Program-made: the position numbers and the translations under genes | The notes under the pieces: generated by a model | Database searches by the model: none | The model's input: only the letters and a program-made list of their open reading frames with translations | Told to the model about the DNA's origin: nothing | Assembly (NCBI GenBank): GCA_013139875.1 | Contig: WSZY01000212.1 | Location: forward strand, 1 to 5,260 | Length of the DNA: 5,260 bases | Origin: Mariprofundaceae bacterium | GTDB taxonomy: Bacteria; Pseudomonadota; Zetaproteobacteria; Mariprofundales; Mariprofundaceae | Direction: 5' to 3' | Shown: piece after piece, positions 1 through 5,260 of the stretch | Numbering within the stretch: position 1 is the first letter of the stretch | Layout: each line of letters starts with the position of its first letter

Positions 1-2
1 TG

Positions 3-128
3 CCTCAAAAACACTTGGATAAGATTGAGGAGTTTTTGAAAAATAACCCAGATAAGGCAGCCAATTCAAAACAATTTGAAGCGTTTCTTCACGACTATGA
101 GTTGTTTGGAAAAGATGCTTTCAAATAA
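3..128 (+). CDS. C-terminal end of an unidentified small protein (partial)
   Basis: The third forward frame is open from the window edge to a TAA at 126-128 and gives 41 residues, ending HDYELFGKDAFK; both other forward frames hit stops within the first 40 bases. No ATG lies in the visible part, so the start is probably left of the window (a TTG at 15 is the only other candidate, with no clear ribosome binding site). The peptide is rich in Lys, Asp, Glu, Asn and Phe and looks like a soluble, mostly helical tail. I do not recognise the family. G+C is about 34% by hand count, well below the minus-strand genes. It is convergent with the operon ending at 252. It could also be a chance open frame, since 41 codons is short. 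Confidence 0.45.
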   Translation, partial: PQKHLDKIEEFLKNNPDKAANSKQFEAFLHDYELFGKDAFK

Positions 129-166
129 CAATCGGCTTGGATCAAATAAACCACATACACATCCCT

Positions 167-198
167 GAATGACCGCTTTTGGCCGCAAGCGGACGTTC
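167..198. repeat. Imperfect palindrome, REP-like or terminator-like hairpin
   Basis: The arms GAATGACCGCTT (167-178) and AAGCGGACGTTC (187-198) pair over 12 positions with one A-A mismatch (172/193) and one T-G wobble (170/195), around the 8-base loop TTGGCCGC. The innermost six pairs (173-178 with 187-192) are perfect and GC-rich. It sits in the 123-base gap between two convergent genes, where a bidirectional terminator or a dispersed intergenic palindrome would be expected. Neither strand has a T-run right after the stem, so it is not a classic intrinsic terminator. Only one copy is visible, so calling it a repeat family member is inference. Confidence 0.5.
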
Positions 199-229
199 GT
201 TAATCAGCGACACGGTTGCTTCATAATAC

Positions 230-250
230 AAAAACAGTGATGTTCTTTTT
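230..250. terminator. Possible weak terminator, A-tract / hairpin / T-tract
   Basis: Just past the HAD stop codon the plus strand reads AAAAACAGTGATGTTCTTTTT. AACA and TGTT can pair around GTGA, flanked by an A-tract on one side and a T-tract on the other, so the arrangement works in either direction. On the minus strand the stem is followed by TTT, as at the end of a transcript. The stem is only four mostly A-T pairs plus weak extension, so its stability is poor. This is the only T-tract structure in the gap between the convergent genes. Confidence 0.25.
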
Positions 251-251
251 A

Positions 252-905
252 TCAGACAATCAACTTTCTAAGCCACTCGTGAACCTCAATTAATGAATTA
301 AAACAGATAGATGCGCCGCTATCTTCAAGCTCTTTTTTGGAAAAAGAGTCAACAATTCCAGCAGTCAACACGCCTGCACGGCTGCCTGCTTTCATGTCAG
401 CTGTTCCATCCCCAATCATGATGGAGTCGCCTGGACTCAGCGCCAGTGTTTCACATGCCATCAGCACCGGTTCAGGGCTTGGCTTCTCCGCTCGCCCGTC
501 AATTTTACCCACAATCGTCTGGAAATAGTCCTGCCAGCCAAGCAGCTCGATTTGAGCTTCCGCACGGTATTGTCCTTTACTGGTGACAATGGCTGTTGGA
601 ACAGCCTTACTCCGGAGCCAGGAGAGCAACGACTCTGCACCCTCAATGGCTCTGATCTGTTTCAGGTAGTCGGCATCGTGAAGCTCCAGAAATCTGGCGG
701 TAGCTCTCTCTTTGTGTTCACCAAAGAGTGATGTCATGCCGCAATCACCCCGGCCGGTATGACGCTTGATCTCCTTCGGAGTCATGGTCGCCATCCCGTA
801 TTCTTCCAATGTACGGTTAAGCGCATTGATGATAGGCGGGAAGGCATCAACCAGCGTGCCATCCATATCAAGCAGCACGCCTTTGATATGCGGCTTTTGA
901 GTCAT
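252..905 (-). CDS. HAD-superfamily phosphatase, phosphoglycolate phosphatase-like
   Basis: A 217-residue soluble protein with the four HAD motifs in order. Motif I is LDMDGTLVD, with nucleophile Asp13 and acid/base Asp15. Motif II is the T-S at 108-109 after a hydrophobic strand. Motif III is Lys141 in AEKPSPEP. Motif IV is IGDGTAD, with Asp166 and Asp170 for magnesium. A helical cap of about 70 residues lies between motif I and motif II, as in the Gph/beta-phosphoglucomutase-like subfamily. Such enzymes hydrolyse small phosphate monoesters such as 2-phosphoglycolate or sugar phosphates; the substrate cannot be read from sequence. The ATG at 905 overlaps the aminotransferase stop by four bases (ATGA), with GAGAGG three bases before it, so translation is probably coupled to the upstream gene. 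The premature stop in that gene could therefore reduce its expression. It is the last gene of the run. Confidence 0.9.
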   Translation of the reverse strand: MTQKPHIKGVLLDMDGTLVDAFPPIINALNRTLEEYGMATMTPKEIKRHTGRGDCGMTSLFGEHKERATARFLELHDADYLKQIRAIEGAESLLSWLRSKAVPTAIVTSKGQYRAEAQIELLGWQDYFQTIVGKIDGRAEKPSPEPVLMACETLALSPGDSIMIGDGTADMKAGSRAGVLTAGIVDSFSKKELEDSGASICFNSLIEVHEWLRKLIV

Positions 906-1762
906 ACGCCTCTCAGTGCCTCAAGTTCATTGATAATCAACGCCCTTAACTGCTTGCAAACAGGGCCTGGCTTACCACTGCCAACGGGTGCTCCATCAAT
1001 CCTGCAGAGAGGCAGGCAGGCGTTGGTTGTGCTACTCATCATGCACTCGGTCAGCCCGCTTTCGGTCAGTTTCCATGGGCGCTCTTCAACCTTAATGCCC
1101 GTTCTTTCAGCGATACGGATGATCATCCTGCGCATGATGCCGCCCAGAATCCGGTGATCCAGCGGATGAGTTACAAGTGCACCATTGATTAGGGCAAAGA
1201 CATTGGTTTAGCAGCCCTCAAGCAGATGCTCTTCACTATCAAGCCAGAAGGTTTCATCCACGCAGTTGGCAGCGGCCTCCTGTTTTCCCATAACGCTGGC
1301 CAGTAGTGCGATAGATTTGATATCGCATCTTCCCCAGCGGAAATCTGCCAGCGTGATAGCTGATGCACCCTCTGCAAGCTTCTCATCGGAGGGCATGGGC
1401 AGATCCCTGACTGTGATAATGAGTGAAGGGGTCATGGATTCGGATACATGATGTGAGCGGGGAGCAACACCCCGGGTAACCTGAATATAAATCATGGCAT
1501 TGGTAAAAGGGTTTTTCTTGTAAGCCTGCTGCACCAGTGATTCCAACTCCGATAGTGTAGCGGGGAGGGGAATCCTGATCGCCTGACATGAGCTTTCCAG
1601 ACGCTGCAGATGCGGCTTTATATCCAGGAAGTTTCCACCAAAGCAGGCAATTACCTCATAGACACCGTCAGCAAATTGAAAACCACGATCTTCAATATGA
1701 ATCGATGCATCATCAAGTGGCAGAAAGTGGCCGTTGACGTAAGCTGTGAGGCTCTTTTTCAC
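902..1762 (-). pseudogene. dat: D-amino acid aminotransferase (class IV PLP), interrupted by in-frame TAA
   Basis: This frame encodes a fold-type IV PLP aminotransferase of the D-amino acid (D-alanine) transaminase type, which interconverts D-Ala plus 2-oxoglutarate with pyruvate plus D-Glu in the cytoplasm. The N-terminal half has AYVNGHFLPL, the family block EDRGFQFADGVYEV (24-37), and DIKS with the predicted PLP-binding Lys149. After LLEGC (180-184) comes TAA at codon 185 (1210-1208). The same frame then stays open to TGA at 904-902, giving TNVFALINGALVTHP, the SSTT segment and IDGAPVGSGKPGPV, all typical of the C-terminal domain. Without the stop the product would be 286 residues, normal for the family. 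Start: GTG at 1762, giving KKSLTAYVNG after the initiator; it overlaps the dacA TGA as GTGA. An ATG at 1837 is in frame but lies deep inside dacA. The 184-residue truncated product keeps the lysine but loses most of the PLP-binding and C-terminal domain, so it is probably inactive. There is no other lesion. Confidence 0.85.
1208..1210 (-). other. In-frame ochre codon inside the PLP-binding motif
   Basis: The minus strand reads GAG GGC TGC TAA ACC AAT GTC TTT, that is E-G-C-stop-T-N-V-F. Family members carry E-G-x-x-x-N here (EGSSSN in the Bacillus D-amino acid transaminase), so the stop replaces the middle residue of the three, usually Ser or Ala. TCA (Ser) to TAA is a single C-to-A change. 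The reading frame is identical on both sides, so this is a substitution and not a frameshift. Confidence 0.9.
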
Positions 1763-2943
1763 CCTCCGGTTGAAGCCTCTTCGCTGCCGGAGCTCCGCCA
1801 CCACAGGCGCAGCCTGTCCCACTGGCGTCCAAACCATGATGCCTGCTCAACACTCTGCAGTGCTTCCATCGGGACAGAGATAAGGATCTGTTCATTGCCA
1901 CCATCACGGACAACAGCTTCGATGGTTCCAATCAGGTCACCCTGTTGAATCGGAGCCTTCAGGGGTGATTCATAGCGCAGCCTGAAAGAGAGTGCACCCT
2001 CATTGCCTTTTGGCATGGTGACCCAGATGGGGCTGGATGGCTTTAACCAGACGCTTTCACTGGTGCCTTCAAAGACCTCTACCTGCCTGCGGATATCACG
2101 TTCTGCGGGTCGAAGTGTGACAAAATTCCTGAACCCGTGCAGTAGAAGCGTACGGGACTGTTGTTGCCGGGCCCTGTCAGATTCTGCTCCAAAGACAGCA
2201 GATATGAGGCGGGTATTATTTCGCTCAGCAGAGGCAACAAGGCAGTAGCCAGCCTCTTTAGTGTGGCCTGTTTTGATACCGTCAGACTCAGGCATACTCC
2301 AGAGCAGGCGGTTTCTGTTCCACTGGGTGCGTTTATCAAAAGTGTAGCTCTTTTCACTAACAAGCCCGTATTGATCGGGAAAGTCTCTCCACAGGGCCGC
2401 TCCAAGCTTGACCATGTCGAGGGCTGAACTGTGGTGCCCCTCTACAGGGAAACCGGTTGCATTGACAAAATGAGTGTTCGTGAGGCCAAGCTTTTTGGCA
2501 GTTTCATTCATACGAATAACAAAAGCCTCTTCCGAGCCTGCCATATGCTCCGCAATGGCAATGCATGCATCATTGCCGGAGAGGGTGGATATGCCATGCA
2601 GCACCTGTTTAATGGTTGGCTTCATGCGAGGCTCAAGGAACATGGTGCTGCCACCGATTTTCCATGCCCTGTTACTAACCGGAATATGTTCGCTCGGATC
2701 AAGACGGCCAAGTTTGATATCCTGAAAAGCCAGGTAGAGGGTCATAATCTTTGTGAGGCTGGCAGGAGCAAGCTGAATGTTCTCATTGTGCATGCTCAAC
2801 ACCTGGCCTGAACGGGCATCAATCAGTGCCCAGGCCTTTGCCTCAACGGCGGGGGACTGGGGCCAGTTAACGGCGGATGCCGTCAAAGGAATCAACATCA
2901 TGAGGGAGAAGATTATCTGTTGAAGCCCTGCTTTCATTACCAT
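1759..2943 (-). CDS. dacA: D-alanyl-D-alanine carboxypeptidase (PBP5/6 type)
   Basis: A 394-residue class C low-molecular-weight penicillin-binding protein that removes the terminal D-Ala from peptidoglycan pentapeptides in the periplasm. Signal peptide: about residues 1-24, hydrophobic, ending TASA before VNWPQ. The catalytic triad of motifs is complete: ASLTK with nucleophile Ser62 and Lys65, SGN at 122-124, and KTG at 224-226. A PBP5-type beta-rich C-terminal domain (about 275-362) is followed by an amphipathic tail, ASWFGRQWDRLRLWW, which would anchor it to the outer face of the inner membrane. Some 12 polar residues (RSSGSEEASTGG) extend past that helix, and their codons carry the start region of the next gene. 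Start: ATG at 2943, eight bases after a strong GGAGGAG; an in-frame ATG at 2973 would put that site inside the gene, and an ATG at 2937 is too far from it. It overlaps the end of the pseudouridine synthase by seven bases. Length is close to E. coli DacA (403 with signal). Confidence 0.96.
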   Translation of the reverse strand: MVMKAGLQQIIFSLMMLIPLTASAVNWPQSPAVEAKAWALIDARSGQVLSMHNENIQLAPASLTKIMTLYLAFQDIKLGRLDPSEHIPVSNRAWKIGGSTMFLEPRMKPTIKQVLHGISTLSGNDACIAIAEHMAGSEEAFVIRMNETAKKLGLTNTHFVNATGFPVEGHHSSALDMVKLGAALWRDFPDQYGLVSEKSYTFDKRTQWNRNRLLWSMPESDGIKTGHTKEAGYCLVASAERNNTRLISAVFGAESDRARQQQSRTLLLHGFRNFVTLRPAERDIRRQVEVFEGTSESVWLKPSSPIWVTMPKGNEGALSFRLRYESPLKAPIQQGDLIGTIEAVVRDGGNEQILISVPMEALQSVEQASWFGRQWDRLRLWWRSSGSEEASTGG

Positions 2944-3815
2944 TGCCAATTCTCCTCCGGTTCTACGGTCCATCTCATCTCCTGCCTCTGGTTCTTACCC
3001 AACGCAGGGGGTTTAATATGTAGTTTCTCCGCATGCAGCATCAGTCGCCGGTGTTTTTTACCACCATAACGGCTATCACCAAGAATGGGGCATCCTAAGT
3101 ATGAAAGATGGATTCGCAATTGATGAGTTCGTCCTGTATGTGGAATGAGGCGAATCAATGCCTTTCCTGAGCGCCGCTCGATCACTTCCGCCTCGCTGTC
3201 GCAGGCCCTGCCGGTTTTATCAACACGGTAACAACCCCGGCTGTCCCTGCGCTTTCCGATCGGCTGTGTGATCCGCTGTTTCTCCCACTCAGGAGCCGGA
3301 TCAACAACAGCAAGGTATGATTTATTAACGTGGCTGTGCCAAAGCTTCTGCAGTTGATCAAGCTTCCCGGAATCAGAACAGAACAGCATCAGCCCTGACG
3401 TATCGCGATCAAGCCGGTGAACCGGGCGCAGGTCAACACCATCTTTGGATGAAAGTTTCAGATGCCGGGTCAGCTCATCAGGCAGGGTGCCCTGGCTGCG
3501 GTGCAGTGCTTCCTGGGCATACTGACCACTCCGCTTATGGATCAGATAGAAGGGGGGACTTTTCCATATCAACTGCTCTTCTGAAAAAGGAACGAGCCTC
3601 TCATCATCAAGTATGACAATGCGCACCGTTTCACCGCTATGCACTATTTGCCCGATATTTCTACAACGTTTTCTATTGATATAGACACCGCCTTCATGAA
3701 TAGCTCGACGAATGCGCTGTTTTGAAACCGGAAGGTTGCCGATCATAAACTGATCAAGGCGAGACTCTTCCAGTTGTGCGGGGACAGTGAGAGAATGGTC
3801 CTGAAAATTGCCCAT
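2937..3815 (-). CDS. RluA-family 23S rRNA pseudouridine synthase (RluC/RluD-like)
   Basis: A 292-residue enzyme that isomerises uridine to pseudouridine in rRNA. An N-terminal S4 RNA-binding domain spans about residues 17-67 (LDQFMIGNLPVSKQRIRRAI, then the GGVYINRK turn). The catalytic domain follows, with HRLDRDTSG at 133-141 (catalytic Asp136), KSYLAVV at 165-171, and HTGRTHQLRIHLSYLG plus GDSRYGG towards the C-terminus, all RluA signatures. One oddity: the usual K-P-x-G element near residue 95 reads HKRSGQ, with Arg in place of Pro. The S4 domain points to RluC, RluD or a related paralogue rather than RluA; the target uridine cannot be told. Start: ATG 3815 overlaps the LOG stop as TGATG and has no recognisable Shine-Dalgarno upstream, so initiation probably depends on ribosomes terminating at the previous gene. 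It ends with TAA, overlapping the dacA start region. Confidence 0.93.
   Translation of the reverse strand: MGNFQDHSLTVPAQLEESRLDQFMIGNLPVSKQRIRRAIHEGGVYINRKRCRNIGQIVHSGETVRIVILDDERLVPFSEEQLIWKSPPFYLIHKRSGQYAQEALHRSQGTLPDELTRHLKLSSKDGVDLRPVHRLDRDTSGLMLFCSDSGKLDQLQKLWHSHVNKSYLAVVDPAPEWEKQRITQPIGKRRDSRGCYRVDKTGRACDSEAEVIERRSGKALIRLIPHTGRTHQLRIHLSYLGCPILGDSRYGGKKHRRLMLHAEKLHIKPPALGKNQRQEMRWTVEPEENWQW
2952..2958 (-). promoter_or_regulatory. Strong Shine-Dalgarno of dacA
   Basis: GGAGGAG lies eight bases before ATG 2943 and inside the last codons of the pseudouridine synthase gene. It decides the dacA start among ATG 2973, TTG 2949, ATG 2943 and ATG 2937, and suggests dacA is translated independently, more strongly than its neighbours. 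Confidence 0.8.
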
Positions 3816-4354
3816 CAGGATGAGGCATGGTTCAGGGCTGAGAGAACCTCATCATGGCTTTCGCATATTGTCATCAATTCAAACCCGTGATCAACAGACA
3901 TCACCAGACTATTGTGGAGTTGATCGTGAATTTTCTTCCACATTTCTCCGTAGAGAATCAACGGTCTGGGTTCAAGTACATTGATAGCCAGAAGATCCCA
4001 GCTCATAGCCAGCTCTGCCAGTGTTCCGAGTCCACCCGGAAGCACCAGATAGGCATCGGCTGCTTCGATCATCACCTGCATGCGCTCAAAGAAATCCTTC
4101 GCCCTGATCTCTTCACTCAGTGTGTTATCGGGAGGTGTGGGAAAGCGTTCCAGAGTAATGCCGCGAACATGGCCGCCGCCCTGTCGTATACCCTGTGAAA
4201 ATGCAGCCATCATCCCCTGATGACCACCCGTCAAGCCATCCCAGCCGGCCCCGGCCAGCCTGGAGGAGAGCTGCTGAACATCTCTGAATATCGGCTCATC
4301 AGGTGTGATTCTGGATGATCCGAAAGCGGTGATACGCCTGCGTTTAGAGTTCAC
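3815..4354 (-). CDS. LOG-family protein (nucleotide 5'-monophosphate phosphoribohydrolase-like, TIGR00730 type)
   Basis: A 179-residue Rossmann-like protein of the LOG ('lysine decarboxylase-like') family. It shows the N-terminal strand ITAFGSSR (8-15), a T-G-G-x-x-G-M-M loop (42-49) matching the family GGGxxGLM phosphate-binding element, and PGGLGTLAE at 106-114, the PGGxGTxxE signature with the conserved Glu114. Characterised relatives cleave the N-glycosidic bond of (cytokinin) nucleoside 5'-monophosphates, releasing a base and ribose 5-phosphate; old 'lysine decarboxylase' labels are misleading. The conserved Arg before the signature is kept (Arg91) but the Lys commonly next to it is Met. 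The natural substrate here is unknown. Start: GTG at 4354 with GGAAG about nine bases upstream; no signal peptide. It follows rlpA by 16 bases and overlaps the next gene by one base. Confidence 0.88.
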   Translation of the reverse strand: MNSKRRRITAFGSSRITPDEPIFRDVQQLSSRLAGAGWDGLTGGHQGMMAAFSQGIRQGGGHVRGITLERFPTPPDNTLSEEIRAKDFFERMQVMIEAADAYLVLPGGLGTLAELAMSWDLLAINVLEPRPLILYGEMWKKIHDQLHNSLVMSVDHGFELMTICESHDEVLSALNHASS

Positions 4355-4370
4355 GATGGTTCACTTCCGG

Positions 4371-5216
4371 CTATTCAATTACAACAATGGCATTGCTATG
4401 ACCACGATCCTGAATCGATAGCACAACATCCTCTATCTTCTCCACATCAGTGAACGGACCGAGCCTGACCCTGAATATGCCCGAATAGCCGCCATCTTTT
4501 TTATAAATTCGTACAGAGGGATACTCATGCTTAAGTGACTCTTCCAGCTGTCTGGCATTGCTGTGTGAAGAGAAGGCTCCCAGCTGGATGTACATCGCCC
4601 CCGGCCTGGCTCTGGAGGTTGCGGTTGTCACTTTGGGTTGTGGCAATCTCACCGGTTGTCGAACCGGGGCAGATCGAACATTTCTACTGTTTCCCAATAC
4701 TTCAACACGAACGGAAGCTGTGCCTGCGTCATCATAGCCAAGTGTTCTGGCTGCAGCATAGGAGAGATCAATCACCCGGCTTTTAACAAACGGGCCGCGA
4801 TCATTGACACGAACGACAACTGAGCGTCCATTATCGAGATTGGTAACGCGCACCATGGTTGGCAGGGGCAGCGTCTTGTGTGCCGCAGACATGGCGTACA
4901 TGTCATAGCGTTCACCATTGGCGGTTTTTTTTCCGTGAAATTTGGTTCCATACCATGAGGCAATGCCCGTTTCATTGTATCCATCTGCTGTTTCCAGCGG
5001 GTAGTACCAGTGCCCTGCAATTTTGTAGGGCTTGCCCGTCTTCCTGTAACCGCCACTACCACTCGGAAGTTTGGCTGAGCGATGTGAATCGTATGATGAG
5101 GGTGGTGGTGCGGAGTCCTGCGTCCTGCTTGAAGATGAGTAGTTCACATGTGATTTGCCGCAACCTGTACAGAACATGACCAGCACTGCAGTGGCAATCA
5201 CTGCAGTTCGTTTCAT
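4371..5216 (-). CDS. rlpA: RlpA septal-ring lytic transglycosylase lipoprotein (DPBB + SPOR)
   Basis: A 281-residue putative lipoprotein. A short basic start (MKRT) and hydrophobic stretch lead to a likely lipid-bearing Cys19 in FCTGC; Cys at -3 is unusual for a lipobox, but T-G-C fits, and no Asp follows, so outer-membrane sorting is expected. A Ser/Pro-rich linker precedes the double-psi beta-barrel (about 83-173), with GIASWYG, NGERYDMYAMSAAHKTLPLP and VNDRGPF. The E-x-x-D...H spacing (Glu102, Asp105, His113) matches the active site reported for Pseudomonas aeruginosa RlpA. A C-terminal SPOR domain (about 205-281, from MYIQLGAFSS) should bind glycan stripped of stem peptides at the septum. 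Family role: cleaving denuded glycan strands for daughter-cell separation. Start: ATG 5216 overlaps an upstream stop as ATGA, with AGGG seven bases before it; ATG 5231 is an in-frame alternative that adds five residues. It leads the wall-related part of the operon, followed by LOG after 16 bases. Confidence 0.95.
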   Translation of the reverse strand: MKRTAVIATAVLVMFCTGCGKSHVNYSSSSRTQDSAPPPSSYDSHRSAKLPSGSGGYRKTGKPYKIAGHWYYPLETADGYNETGIASWYGTKFHGKKTANGERYDMYAMSAAHKTLPLPTMVRVTNLDNGRSVVVRVNDRGPFVKSRVIDLSYAAARTLGYDDAGTASVRVEVLGNSRNVRSAPVRQPVRLPQPKVTTATSRARPGAMYIQLGAFSSHSNARQLEESLKHEYPSVRIYKKDGGYSGIFRVRLGPFTDVEKIEDVVLSIQDRGHSNAIVVIE

Positions 5217-5260
5217 GGCTCTACCCTGCATAGGGAGCAGCCAAGCATCTCTGCCAGCTC
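5213..5260 (-). CDS. 3' end of an upstream operon gene (partial, unidentified)
   Basis: On the minus strand from the window edge, one frame reads ELAEMLGCSLCRVEP and stops at TGA (5215-5213), overlapping the rlpA ATG as ATGA. Another frame stops at TAG and the third is the rlpA frame itself. The ATGA junction is the same kind of overlap seen between genes downstream, which is why I take this as the true end of a preceding gene. Fifteen residues are too few to identify a family. It follows that no rlpA promoter is expected in the window and that the operon promoter lies further upstream. Confidence 0.5.
   Translation of the reverse strand, partial: ELAEMLGCSLCRVEP

Noticed and set aside
171..192. 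DNA uptake signal sequence of the Pasteurellaceae type
   Set aside because: AAAAGCGGTC only partly resembles AAGTGCGGT or ACAAGCGGT and no second copy was noticed; the gene content gives no support either.
167..198. Classic Rho-independent terminator
   Set aside because: The stem is good, but neither strand has a run of T immediately after it; recorded as a palindrome instead.
759..1157. Plus-strand open frame of 132 codons, and similar ones at 1610-1948, 2431-2811 and 3854-4198
   Set aside because: They are antisense to well-supported genes, have no recognisable domains and show the Cys/His/Arg-rich composition typical of shadow frames.
1135..1210. A frameshift splitting the aminotransferase into two separate genes
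   Set aside because: The two parts are in the same frame (starts 1837 and 1135 differ by 702, a multiple of three) and the stretch between them translates as conserved family sequence; only the TAA interrupts it.
1208..1210. Recoding of the stop (selenocysteine, pyrrolysine or an altered genetic code)
   Set aside because: The codon is TAA, not TGA or TAG, and TAA is the genuine terminator of the pseudouridine synthase and of the plus-strand frame at 126-128. The following base, A, is not a known leaky context.
1763..1837. Longer aminotransferase starting at ATG 1837
   Set aside because: The extra 25 residues have no family resemblance and lie entirely inside dacA; the GTG at 1762 with a GTGA overlap gives the normal N-terminus.
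1..5260. CRISPR array, insertion sequence, tRNA/rRNA gene, riboswitch or novel defence system
   Set aside because: I saw no spaced direct repeats, transposase-like protein, cloverleaf or conserved leader; genes fill nearly the whole window and almost all belong to known housekeeping families.

Overview
The window reads as ordinary chromosome from a Gram-negative bacterium, most likely a proteobacterium. It encodes a putative outer-membrane RlpA lipoprotein with DPBB and SPOR domains, a PBP5-type D,D-carboxypeptidase with an amphipathic tail, and a RluA-family pseudouridine synthase. G+C in the main gene block looks like roughly half or somewhat more. Beta-, gamma- or zetaproteobacteria would all fit; I cannot narrow it further.

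Layout. Nearly everything lies on the minus strand in one compact run, transcribed from right to left: the 3' end of an unidentified gene (5260-5213), rlpA (5216-4371), a LOG-family nucleotide phosphoribohydrolase (4354-3815), a RluA-family pseudouridine synthase (3815-2937), dacA (2943-1759), a D-amino acid aminotransferase gene (1762-902) and a HAD phosphatase (905-252). Every junction is an overlap (ATGA, TGATG, GTGA or a few bases) except rlpA to LOG, which has a 16-base gap. This points to one operon with translational coupling. At the left edge, a small AT-rich reading frame on the plus strand (3-128) converges on the operon. The 123-base gap between them holds a strong imperfect palindrome (167-198).

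How the genes fit together. RlpA (a lytic transglycosylase in characterised relatives) and DacA act on peptidoglycan in the periplasm. DacA releases D-alanine, and the adjacent D-amino acid aminotransferase would interconvert D-Ala and D-Glu through their 2-oxo acids, so a wall-trimming and D-amino-acid-recycling module is a reasonable inference. The LOG protein, the pseudouridine synthase and the HAD phosphatase look like housekeeping passengers with no obvious wall role.

The one real anomaly is in the aminotransferase. An in-frame TAA (1210-1208) interrupts an otherwise perfectly conserved, uninterrupted 287-codon frame, exactly inside the PLP-binding E-G-x-x-x-N motif. It is one substitution away from a serine codon. 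A recent nonsense mutation, a sequencing error or, much less likely, readthrough could explain it. I found no mobile element, CRISPR array, RNA gene or convincing undescribed system.
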